DNA of 64,000 nt from Antedon mediterranea (lineage: Eukaryota; Echinodermata; Crinoidea; Comatulida; Antedonidae). Under the pieces are notes generated by a model. It was not told where the DNA came from. It was given only the letters and a program-made list of their open reading frames with translations, and made no database searches. Shown here one piece after another: positions 1 through 13,400 of this stretch. Position numbers and translations under genes: made by a program. Within the stretch, counting starts at the first letter, position 1. Each line of letters starts with the position of its first letter. The stretch lies in assembly GCF_964355755.1 (NCBI RefSeq), contig NC_092674.1, positions 26,648,001 through 26,712,000 on the forward strand. The letters are read 5' to 3'.

Positions 1-19
1 AGCCAGCATGTTGACCTTA

Positions 20-815
<796 letters not shown>

Positions 816-1480
816 TTTCGAACCGTATGGATTGAAAGAATTGACCAATTAGCAGTCATTTATCAGCTTCGCTAAGTGGATAAAAGTTGTTACAAAACTA
901 TAAGTGTTGTCTGTGCTGACACCTGCATGCAAATTAGCATTTTACATTGCCAGTGAATGCTGCAGTGCTCTTTGAATGTAGCAATGAAAGCAATGTATAT
1001 CTCACTATTTACTACACTATTGTAGACCTTTGCCCTAGGCTAATCTAATTTAGAAACATGTGATATAAATAACTATACTAGTGTACCATATTTAAATTGT
1101 TGTTTATCTTATGACCACTGCACAGCCAATTGCAATGCCATTTTTTTACTAATTGTACCTTCAAGAAGTTAGTTGAAACCTTAAAATAACTGTATGTGAT
1201 GAAACACAAATTCAAATTAAGGAAGAGTTTGTGGTCCACTTGCTCATGTGAAATGAAACAACATCTTCATTATTCTGACTTTATTAAAAACACAATTTTA
1301 TATAATAATTTGCATGACAAACAATCCAAAGTTCTCGCTCTGTTGACAGATTAACTCATGTGATAGAGGGCGGTATACTATTTCTTTATAGGCTGTATTT
1401 TTTTGTATGGTTGTGCAACAACACGCGTGAAAACATACGGTAATTTTTAATGTTTAAGCTTAATAACATATCATTTCACA
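816..1480. promoter_or_regulatory. Divergent intergenic region between TMEM144-like and eIF5B
   Basis: About 665 bases separate the two start codons, so both 5' UTRs and promoters must lie here unless upstream non-coding exons exist. I see no clear TATA box at a convincing distance and no other gene. A bidirectional promoter is inferred from the geometry only. Confidence 0.5.
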
Positions 1481-4400
1481 ATGGGTAAATCAAAGAAAGG
1501 AAAGACAAACAAGGAAACAATAGCAGAACCGAACGTGTAAGTTTTTCATTGTCTTATTTTTCTTAAAATGAAAGTGGATTGTAGAAAATCATACCACACG
1601 GACCAGTGATTTCCTCTCCCACATGCTTGATTGTCGAGCCTACTAGGCTACGTCTCTATTCTAGCCTAACTAGCCTAAACCCAGCGGAGGCCTATGACAT
1701 GTTTAGTGTCTCAGATTATTTCCGTTCCGCTGGCTGCGACTGTCTCCTATATAATCCCAGATTCGCCAGATTTGCATTGGCCTACATAATATTCATATAT
1801 AAATATAGGCCTATCTCATTACAAATATACCTGTAATAAAGGTGTCAGATGAAATCGGTCGCGTCTGAAATCGGTCGCGTTTGAAATCGGTCGCGATAAA
1901 ATCAACTTCCGGCATTTTGTATGGCGCGCCGCTAGAGCTATACGTTTAATGATATCGGTCGCGTTTGAAATCGGTCGCGCTATTTTGCATGGGACGCACT
2001 AGATACATTTTAAATGTAAACGCTAATTATGTTTTTAGTTAATTTTGAATATAGAATTTCTAATACTATTAACAATTGTTTTACCTCGATCGTTATTATT
2101 TTTTTAGTACAGTAAATATAAATATTATCTCATTATTTATAAATAATTTGTGTTTTCATTTTATCTTACGTCAGGTGTCAATGAATAATTGTAATGTGTT
2201 TAGAAAATCGTTTTAAAAAGTGTTATTGAATATTGTTTAAGTTTTTGAAAAGATTAACATGCCACTGTTTAAAGTTTTAATAATGTTGAAATAATTTAAT
2301 ATTAAACAATTAGACGCGCCTATTGCGTATTTTTTAATCGCAGTTAATTACGAAACTAGTTTTATATCTGCAAGTGGATACCAGCTCAATGAGGTTTATG
2401 CAATAAAGGAAGATGATGTATGATGATGATTTTTACGTTCGATTTCCGCCACTCTTACGTGAGCATGGTTTTAGGATAATACTAATAAAATAATATGCCG
2501 TTATAAATCAATCTACAGGGCCTATACTATGACTATGCAGTATGCTGTACAATGATAGGCCTATATGTGATAATAATAATGGATGGATATTAAAAGGTGG
2601 GCACGATTCTCAAAGAGGTAATCTTGCACTGATATTTTAAACATTTAGATGTACGAACGGCGTACGGATGTGAGACACTGAGTGGTACTTATATTATTTA
2701 CATTAAAGTGATTATTATAAATGAAGAAATATTCAAATTAAAAACTATAGTATCGCCGACGTAGGCCTATATACGTAAATTATATACATCGTTTCACCAT
2801 GGAACTATGTTTCACAAAAACACGTGCAGTGCAGAGGCCTATATATAGATGTTTCAAACGTATGGTTAGTAATAGGCCTATACGTCATCTTTACATGGCC
2901 ATGGACAACGATCGTAGTACGTGTTTTGTCCATGATTTGACACACTAGTGCGTGTTTTTTTTAAGGGGAATCCCCGTCAGCAAAATAACGTGCAGTTAAC
3001 GTCGTCTGCACGATCATAGAAGGCGCATCCACGTTATGGCCTATTTCGGGGTTTATTTCAGTAACTCGTCTTTTAACGACCCGCATATAATAATCATTTT
3101 TACTAGAAACTATTTTAGGCCTAAACATTAGAAATAAAAATATACACGTGATTTTCCTCAACAATAATCATTATAGGCCTCTACTTAATCCTACATAACG
3201 TACGGACATAAATAAAATAGAAATTAAAATAAGGTGGTCCAATATATGATATATCTGCCACATTATGCATAAGTATAAAAATGGATACGCTGGCTTTACG
3301 GGTTATACATTGTAACGTTTATTGTTTTTAAATAAATTGTTCTCTTTTACGTAATTGTTTGCATAATACTGTATTACTAAAAGACACAGACGTATATTCT
3401 CTATACAGTATAATATATTAATTACAGTACATATAATAAAATAGAGGTAAATTATTATATGCCTAATAAAATATTTAAACGTGTTTAGAAATGGCCATTT
3501 TGAAAAGACACGGTCTTTCTTCGAGACCTGTGAAATAAAAAAAAATGATTGATAATAAATATTATTAACCAAAATAAAAAATATCCACATAAATAATCTG
3601 GTTCCTAAAAAATATCAATTAAATCTAGACTATATAAACGAAGAAAATGTAAATCCCGCTAGCATGCATCTCGCTCCATACAAAATAGCGCGACCGATTT
3701 CAAGGGCGACCGATTTCAAACGTATAGCTCTAGCGGCGCGCCATACAAAATACCGGAAGTTGATTTTATCGCGACCGATTTCAAACGCGACCGATTTCAC
3801 ACGCGACCGATTTCATCGTAAACCGTAATAAATAGTATACTAATAAGGCCCCTCTCTACCTAGCCTGACCTACTAGTTTAATTTTACTTTTATTAATTGA
3901 AACAAAATATTTTTAATTTCTCCTAAGTTTAATCTTCTGACAATACACAATTGTGTCTTAAATATATTATTAAGTAGTAGTATTATTATTTTCAGTGACA
4001 AGGAAGTTGATGATATTGATTTGGATACAATTCCATCGAAAATTAACGAAGGACAAAAAGAAAAGAAAAAAGGAAAAAAGAAGAACAAAAAAGACTGGTA
4101 AAATTCACAATTTCGTTAAAAATAAATGTCAAAGTGAAAATTTTATTAACAAATATATTTTTTTTATATTTTTATAATTAAATTTTTTCAGGAATGAAGA
4201 TGAATTGTTAGATGATATTGATTATTTAGAGAACAACGATAAAGAGAAGAAAGAAGAACCAACAAAGGAAAGTGATAAACCGGTAGAGGTGGAAGAAGAA
4301 AAGAAAGGAGGAAAAAAGGGGAAGAAGCAGAATAAGAAAGATGTGTAAGTTAAAGTACAAAGCTAGTATGCCTATCTAGACAATGCATATCTGGACAATT

Positions 4401-7400
4401 CCTCCCCCATCTAGCACTAACATCCCACCTCCTTTCCCAATTCTCTTTGGTTCTAGTATTCATGTAGATGGGTGGTGGTGGTTGTCCTAGAATATTGATT
4501 TATAGTAATGATTATGTTATCATACAATAATGCCCTGTTAAATGAACTTTGTGCTCAAATGCTTTGATGCTAGATGATAGATTGAATTGTAGTGAAATCT
4601 TTAACTGCTTCTATCAGGTAGTAGTAACAATAAATCCTGTCCTGTCCACTTGCAATTCTACCTCCATTTCTTTACCTCCAAATTATTTTGAATAATTTGT
4701 GTTTTGTCGCAGTGACTATGATGACCTTGCGGATGAGATTGCAAATTTGGCAATTGCTGATTCAACACCTAGTGCTGCGGAAAAACCAATACAACGCAAC
4801 CAGGATGGAAAGAAATCAAAAAAGAAGAAGAAGAAAGACTTGTAAGTTAAGCTTTCAACAATGTAGTGCTTACCCTTTTAATACGTTTGTCTTTTATTGG
4901 CACCCACACACACACATTAATTTTATTAATAAGAGAAATACATTTTTTCAAAGGTGATCTGATTTTTATTTTTATTCTAGTGATCTTGAGGATGAAGACA
5001 ATGATGAATCTACGGAAAAAATGATCAGCAGTGAACAGGTATGTAGTGGCACTGTGGCTTGGTGGTTGATATTCTTGCTTACCAATCCCAGGGTCATTGG
5101 TTCAAATCCTATCATAGTTCCAGTGTTTTTCTAACAGGCAATACAGCACCCTAAGTTAGCCTCATATGAGATTTGGTTTAGAAAGAATGGATTTCCCATC
5201 TTATATAATCAATAATAATAATTGTAAGGGATGGATAGGTAATCACCAAATTTAGAGTTTTCATTCCTAGTAGGAATACATAGATAGTAGGTAAACCATT
5301 TCTTTATATTTAGAACAATGAAATCTCAGAAACACAAACTGACGAAATTGATGATGGCCCAAAAATTAAGACGGCGGCGCAAAAAAAAGCAGAGAAGAAG
5401 GAAAGGGAACGCAAGAAAAAGGAACAGCAAAAAGCCGCTTCAAAAGCAAGTAAAACAAAGTCCGAGAAGGTGGAAGAAGTGACAGAGAAGGCTAAAGAAA
5501 CAGCGGAGGAATCATTGGTCAAACCAGCTGATGAAGCAAAACCTGTTGATGAAGCAGAACCGAAGGACGTAGAAGGTATGATTCTTATTTTAATCTTTAA
5601 TTTCATTTAGATTTATATTTAAGCTCTGTCTACACTTTCAAACTAGTGATGTGCCCAAATATGGAAGTGATATTCCCAAATATGTCAGTGATATGACATC
5701 ACCATGTCCATATTATTTGGTCACATAAAGTTTGATGGTGTAGACAGAGCTTTAGATTAAGGAGGCTTTTCTTGTTTGGACCATTGGCCTATGGTTTCCT
5801 CTTGAGCTGTTTTCAAATTTTGTATAAATAAATAAAAGGAGTAGGGGCCTTGGAAAAAAGAGGATTTTAGGTCTGTAGATTTGTAAAACCATCCCTACTG
5901 ATAAAGAATTGAATATTCATTTTTTCTGTTTATTTGATTATTAGGTGAAGAAGAGGCAGAAGATAAGGATGATAAAAAGAAGAAAAAGAAAAAGAAGAAA
6001 GATAAAAAAGGAAAAGATGATGAAGAGAAAGAAAAGAAGAAAAAGCCTAATAAAGGTGAGCTTTAGAATTTGTTTACTATACTTTTATTTTTTAAATATT
6101 TTTTTAACCAATTTAATTATATTGGTAATATAGATTAGCACAAATAAAGCACACAAATATTTATTATTAGTAATAATAATAACTAATATTGTTTTGTTTT
6201 ACCAGCTATGCTTGAGGCAATGAAAATTGCTTTGAAACAAAAACAAGAAGAGGAGGAACGATTAAAATTGGAGGAAGAAGAACGAATACGTAAAGAGGAA
6301 GAAGCTTTTCAGAAAAAAGTAGAACAAAAACGCTTGGAAAAGGAAATGAAGGATAAAGAAAAGCAGAGAAAGAAGGTAAGACAATTGAAAATAAAGTTTC
6401 AAAGGATAGAGACACTTTTAATCTCAAAGAAACTGTAGAGCTCTGTCTACACTATCAAATTTTATTTGTCAAAAAATGTGATGTGCCCAATATATGAACA
6501 TGATTATGTCATACCACTACTATATTTTTGCATATTATCACTACTATGTTTGGGCACATCACACTTTTTTTGTCAAACTAAGAGGTGGATAAACTGAAAT
6601 ATATATTGTTAATCGTTTTCCTAGCAACGTCTGTATGAAATTAATAACTTCTAAATCTAAACATTTCCAAAATGGTGTATTTGTACAATGGAATAGTAAC
6701 AGTAGAGTGAAAAGGTGTTATCACTGTTAAAGGGTATAAAATATTTTATTTCTATATTATTGTATAGGAAAGAATTGAAAGACTTAAAAAGGAAGGCAAG
6801 TGGCTCACACCGGCTCAGAAGGAAGCAAGGGCGAGGGCGGAGGCTCAATTACAAGCGATGCGAGATCAAGGAATTGTTATCCCAACGAAAGTAGATGAAG
6901 ATAAAAAACCACAAAGAGTTCGATACGGTACCAGGAAAAAGAAAACAAAAGGTTTGTTAAAGCGTTGTAATTCAGTCCGATTTTATTACAATATTATCAA
7001 AATGAAATTGTCATTATCATTATTCTTGTCATCATTGTCAATATTTTAATCATTGTAGGCCCTACTTATCATTATCATCATCATTTTTATTATTATCATT
7101 GTCATCAGCATCTTCACCCATCTCATCCTTATTATCAATAGATCATTTTTGTATGTTTTTAAGTCATTTAGTGACAAATTTATGATTGTATCTGAATACA
7201 TTGTAGTAGAAGTAAAACAAGAAGACGTTCCTGCAAAGGAGGAGGCAGAACAAATTGAAGAACCACCTACATCTGAAGGTATAACAAGTTTATGATTTAT
7301 TTGTATAGTTTTTTTATTGTTTCTTTGTTAAAGTGTTAAAATAAAGTTATTCATTTATGCCCTATTCAAAATGAATCTTTTTGAAATATTTTTTTTTAAT

Positions 7401-10400
7401 TCAGCCACTCCTGTAAGTGAGAAACCAGAAGAGGTAGTTGAACCAGAGGTGATGGAGGTTGAGGAGGATGTCAAAGACAGCTGGGATGATGTCAAAGATG
7501 ACTGGGAAGAAGAAATTGAGGTGGCGAAATCACCCACTGAAGCAGGTACAACAGGTTCATTGATAAGGACAATTTTGTCAAGACTATCTATAATTATTCT
7601 ATGTGCTACAAATATAACCATAATAATTTTCAAAAACAAACAAATAAAATTTGTTGTGCAATATCATTGTCTATACAGTTTTGTGTATAGTGTATAAATG
7701 TGTTTTCACAAAAAGTGACAGTCTTGGTACGGTACACTGTTTGTGAGAACAGCAGTATCTGTTCAATCAAATAATACTGCCGATTGGAGGAGGGCTTTTA
7801 CTCGTATTTAATATATCTTTTTACAGATGCGAATAATATGAATATTTACAAATATAATTTATTTATTACAAAATTTAGAACCAAAAGTAAAACTTGAAAC
7901 AAAGAAATCTGTAGATGAATCAGTTGAGGATGACGAGGAAGAAGATGGAGAAGAAAGTGATGGTGAGGAGGATGAGGAAGGAAGTGAAGAGGAAAGCGAG
8001 AGTGAGGAAGAATCATCGTCAGAAGAGGAGGAAGATGATTTATCTCCAGCAGAAAGAGCACGAGCGAAAGCTGTGAAAAGGATTCAGGTACCATCTTTGC
8101 ATACAAATTCAACATGAAAATTGAAATTATAATCATTTTAGTTTTAAAAATGACAAATTTACAGTTAAAATTAGGAGCCTAGAAATCCCAAATGCTTCCT
8201 TATCATGGCTTTTAAAATGCATTCTGAATAATTTCACGATTTTATTTATTTGTGTCTTGTCAGCTTTTAGTTAAGTAATTGTTTCCAACAATATTTTATT
8301 CAGAAATGTTTTTTTATTATTAACAACAGCAAAGGAAAGAAGAAGCAGAAAAACATGTGTCCTTGGACAAACTAAGATCACCGGTTGTTTGCGTACTGGG
8401 ACATGTGGACACGGGTAAAACAAAGATCCTGGATAAGGTATGTGTAAATGCAACAGAACAATTGAATTGTTGGTAGGAGGAGTCATTTCTGTGGTATATA
8501 TGGCACCATCTCATAATATATATTCCTGTATCTTGATAAAATACTGATGTAATATTCTTTGATTCAGATAAGGCATACGAATGTACAGGACGGTGAAGCA
8601 GGAGGTATTACTCAGCAAATTGGTGCAACAATGGTACCAGAATCGGCAGTTAGAGAGCAAACAAAGATGTGTAGACAGGTATAAAATGATTTGGTAATAT
8701 CAGTGGTTGTGGTATTGGTGCTAGTGCTGCTGATATTGGTGGTAGTGATGGTATCTGTGCCAGTGATGATGGTATATGTGCCAGTGCTGTTGGTATCTGT
8801 GTCCGTGCTGTTGGTATCTGTGTCAGTGCTGTTGGTATCTGTGTCAGTGCTGTTGGTATCTGTGTCAGTGCTGTTGGTATCTGTGTCAGTGCTGTTGGTA
8901 TCTGTGTCAGTGCTGTTGGTATCTGTGTCAGTGCTGTTGGTATCTGTGTCAGTGCTGTTGGTATCTGTGTCAATGCTGTTGGTATCTGTGTCAATGCTGT
9001 TGGTATCTGTGTCAATGCTGTTGGTATCTGTGTCAATGCTGTTGGTATCTGTGTCAATGATGATGGTATCTGTGCCAGTGCTGTTGGTATCTGTGCCAGT
9101 GCTGTCGGTATCTGTGCCAGTGCTGTTGGTATCTGTGTCAGTGCTGTTGGTATCTGTGTCAGTGCTGTTGGTATCTGTGTCAGTGCTGTTGGTATCTGTG
9201 TCAGTGCTTGTTGGTATCTGTGGTAGTGATTATGGTATCTGTGCCGGTGCTGATGTATCTGTGGTGGTATTGGTTTTTTTCGGTGCCAATTCTGTATATC
9301 TGTGGTAGTATTGGTTTTTACGGGGCCAACTACTGTTGGTATCTGTGGTAGTGATTGTGGTATTGGTGATAGCTGTATGGTGGTGTCATGATAGCAATGA
9401 TTTTGTAAATAGGGAGGCCTACAATGATATTGGTAGAGGCATTTGTAATGGTGCTAATGATATAACTGTAAAGATGATGAAGATTTTAATGATAGCATTG
9501 TTAATATTTTTAATAATGACACTTTCATTTTATTCTTCTTACAGTTTACTAAAACTGATATGAAATTTCCTGGTCTTCTTATCATTGACACGCCTGGTCA
9601 TGAATCGTTCAGCAATTTGAGGACAAGAGGATCATCGTTGTGCGATATTGCAATTCTAGTCGTAGACATTATGCACGGCTTGGAACCACAGACGATTGAG
9701 TCGCTGAATTTGTTAAAATCAAGAAAAACACCATTTGTAGTGGCCTTAAATAAGGTATGTAATGGCCAATTTACACAGCTGAGCGGTAACGGTAATGAAA
9801 ATATAGAATCTATTTTATTTCTTATGACCATGTGCTGAGTGAATGTACAGTTTCCGATAGATACAGATTCTACATGGAACAAGCTATGCAGTTTTCCACT
9901 TACCGTTACCCCTCTAAATACATTCCTATATCTTTTTTATGTACAGCTTTTAAAAAGGACGTTAACACAATACAAGTTTTGCATTTATCTCTGCCATTTT
10001 TATTTATAACAACAACACTGGTTTCAATTTTTTTTTGCCGTAACAGATTGATAGGTTGTATGGTTGGAAACCAAGTCCACATACAGATGTTATGAACACA
10101 ATTAAGAAGCAGAAGAAACACACGCAGGACGAATTTGAAGAAAGAATGAGGGCAGTTGTAACAGAATTTGCGGAACAGGTGAGAATTATATTGCAATTAG
10201 TTGATCTTTTGTTCCATTGGAATGTACGGCCACTCTTTTGGTTTTCAGTAGCAAAGTGATTGAACTGGTTGAGTCATTAGAACAATGCATTGAATAGGAT
10301 GTAGTTTGAGAAACAAAATTGATTTCATATTCATATTATTCTGAGTGCCTTCAAAATAACATATTCAAAATGAAAACAAAATAATATTTCTTATCACTAT

Positions 10401-13400
10401 CTCATTTATTTTTAATAACTGTCCTGTTGAGCCAGGAAAATATTCAATAAACTGTCCCTTCACAAGTATGTACCTTTTTCAATTAGGGGATGAACGCAGC
10501 CCTATTCTATGACAATACTGATGTACGTACATATGTATCGTTGGTGCCAACGTCGGCGCATTCTGGTGACGGAATGGGAAACCTCATTTCTCTAATCATT
10601 GAGTTAAGTCAAACAATGCTGGCGAAGAGACTAATGTTTTCTGAGGAGTTGCAGTGTACAACAATGGAGGTATGTAAATATATCCATTACTCAAACAAAA
10701 AAATTGTGATGTTCCCTTATATGGTCATATCACTACCATATTTGAGCACACTTTTCTTATCAAACTAATTCAAAGTGTAGACAGAGCTTTACATAAAGAA
10801 TGACGACTTTATTGTTTGTTTTTTAGGTCAAATCACTTCCAGGACTTGGAACTACTATAGATGCAATCTTGGTCAATGGTAGACTCCATGAGGGAGATAC
10901 CATTATTGTTGCGGGTCAAGAAGGGCCTATCGTTTCCCAAGTCCGTGGTCTTCTGATGCCACAACCTTTGAAAGAATTAAGAGTCAAAGTAAGTCACTCA
11001 AGAGACGATTATTCTGAAATTGAAAAAATTGAATGTTTTGTTTTGAATAATTATTATATTAGTATCAAAAGCAAAAGGGTAAAATATCCATGTAATATCT
11101 ATATGGTAAAATTATTTTTGGTTGGATTCGAACATAGAACTTTCACTTACAGGATGAGTGCCTTACCCATTAGACCACAGAGGAATTTGATTGTTTTTGT
11201 TTTTTTAAATTGGAAAAGTACAGTCAGTTTAAGAAACAATTGATATGATTTTATGATATGTTAATATCTTGATGTATAACAAGTCAAGTCGCATTTTATT
11301 TACCCCCATTTTTTATGTGTGCCATTATTTGCTTGGTGAATTTTTTCAATTAAATTGCTTTTCTGTTTTTTAGAATCCATATGATAAACATAAAGAAGTA
11401 ATAGCTGCTCAAGGTGTAAAGATTCTAGCAAAGGATATGGAGAAGGCGCTAGCTGGGATGCCACTACTGGCTACAAGATATCCAGATGAAGTGGAAATTA
11501 TGAAGGTAAAACAAACAAAGGATGAGACTATCGGCATGGTCAACCATGCATATAAATTAGTACTTTCTATCCGCGTGGTCAAGTATGCCAATAGTTAATA
11601 TTTGGTGTCAGCATAGTCGACTGCATCAAATTCATTTTTTTGTATTTGCTGACCTTGCAACTAATGCCTTGTTTTTCCATCATTCATAATGCCTTAATTC
11701 TGCACAGAAAACGAGGCTAAATGTCAACCATGCCGATAGAAAAAAATACCATACTGATAGTCACTTCTAATATTATTACATTCAGCTTAATGAGAATGAG
11801 TAGATAAATGGAAGAATACACATACAAAATCAGGAATGAATAGGGAACCTTTTCTAATATGAAACTATAAATAGCATGTCTTTGATTTTTCTGTGTCTAG
11901 GAAGAGGTAGCAGCTGCCTTAAAGGAGGCATTGTTCTCAATCAAGTTAGCTGAGCGAGGTGTCTACGTACAGGCTTCTACACTAGGCTCATTAGAGGCTC
12001 TTCTCGAGTTTCTTAGAACATCTAAAATTCCTGTATGTATTTAAATAATTGTATTTCCATTGTCTTATTTTGCTTGCCATGTAGCACTATCCATTTCGTG
12101 CAAAAAAAGCAATTTTAAAAGATTGATAAAAAAATCTCTGAATATGGGTTTTCCCTTAATATAATTCACTTCAATCAATAAATACTTAAGTAAAATAGTG
12201 AAGTTTCTTTATTAAATATACTTTTATATTGATGTGAAGATTGGATTGTCAACTTTCTTTTTTTTTTGTTGCAGTATGCTGGCATTAACATTGGTCCTGT
12301 TCACAAGAAGGACGTCATGAAGGCCTCGGTAATGTTGGAACATGATGCACAGTAAGTGTACTATCTGTCTGGTTCCAATCCATGTATGTAGGCATGTGTA
12401 GACATGTAACCTTAGTCATGTGTAGACATGTATACCTTTGGCATGTGTAGACATGTAACCTCAGGGATGTGTAGACATGTAACCTTAGGGATGTGTAGAC
12501 ATGTATACCTTTGGCATGTGTAGACATGTAACCTTATGCATGTGTAGACATGTAACCTTAGTCATGTGTAGACATGTAACCTTAGTCATGTGTAGACATG
12601 TAACCTCAGGGATGTGTAGACATGTAACCTTAGGGATGTGTAGACATGTAACCTTAGTCATGTGTAGACATGTAACCTCAGGATGTGTAGACATGTAACC
12701 TTAGTCATGTGTAGACATGTAACCTTAGACATGTGTAGACATGTAACCTTAGTCATGTGTAGACATGTAACCTCAGGGATGTGTAGACATGTAACCTTAG
12801 GGATGTGTAGACATGTAACCTTAGTCATGTGTAGACATGTAACCTCAGGATGTGTAGACATGTAACCTTAGTCATGTGTAGACATGTAACCTTAGACATG
12901 TGTAGACATGTAACCTTAGTCATGTGTAGACATGTAACCTCAGGGATGTGTAGACATGTAACCTTATGCATGTGTAGACATGTAACCTCAGGGATGTGTA
13001 GACATGTAACCTCAGGCATGTGTAGGCATGTAACCTTATGCATGTGTAGACATGTAACCTTATGCATGTGTAGACATGTAACATAAGGCATGTGTAGACA
13101 TGTAACATAAGGCATGTGCAGACATGTAAGCTTAAACATGTGTAAACATGTAACCTAGGCATGTGTAGACATGTAACCTTAGGGATGTCTAGGCATGTAA
13201 CCTTAGGCATGTGTAGACATGTAACCTTAGGCATGTGTAGACATGTAACCTTAGGCATGTGTAGACATGTATGAGGCATGTGTAGACATGTCACCTTTAA
13301 TAGGCATGTGTAGATATGTAACCTTGAACATGCGTAGACATGTAACCTTGAGCATGTGTAGAAAAGCAGTTCATGGTTTTAAAATAGTTATTTTGCTCAT

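Noticed and set aside
3303-3590. 95-codon minus-strand frame inside the intron 1 transposon
   Set aside because: Composition is that of random AT-rich DNA (Ile, Tyr, Asn, Lys); no transposase motif.
8691-9308. Long forward reading frame of about 205 codons
   Set aside because: It is the 21-base minisatellite read through; the reverse strand is also open, and it lies in an intron of eIF5B with good flanking splice sites.
9832-10095. Forward frame overlapping eIF5B intron 15 and exon 16
   Set aside because: Only the part from 10047 is coding; the upstream part is intron ending in a normal acceptor.
11117-11195. tRNA gene on the minus strand
   Set aside because: A and B boxes match but the acceptor and anticodon stems cannot be drawn; a SINE head or pseudogene is more likely.
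12315-13294. Several overlapping repetitive frames on both strands, and a superficial CRISPR-like look (repeat plus variable tail)
   Set aside because: Unit length is only 24 bases with a six-base variable part drawn from a few types; it is a minisatellite in a eukaryotic intron, not a CRISPR array.
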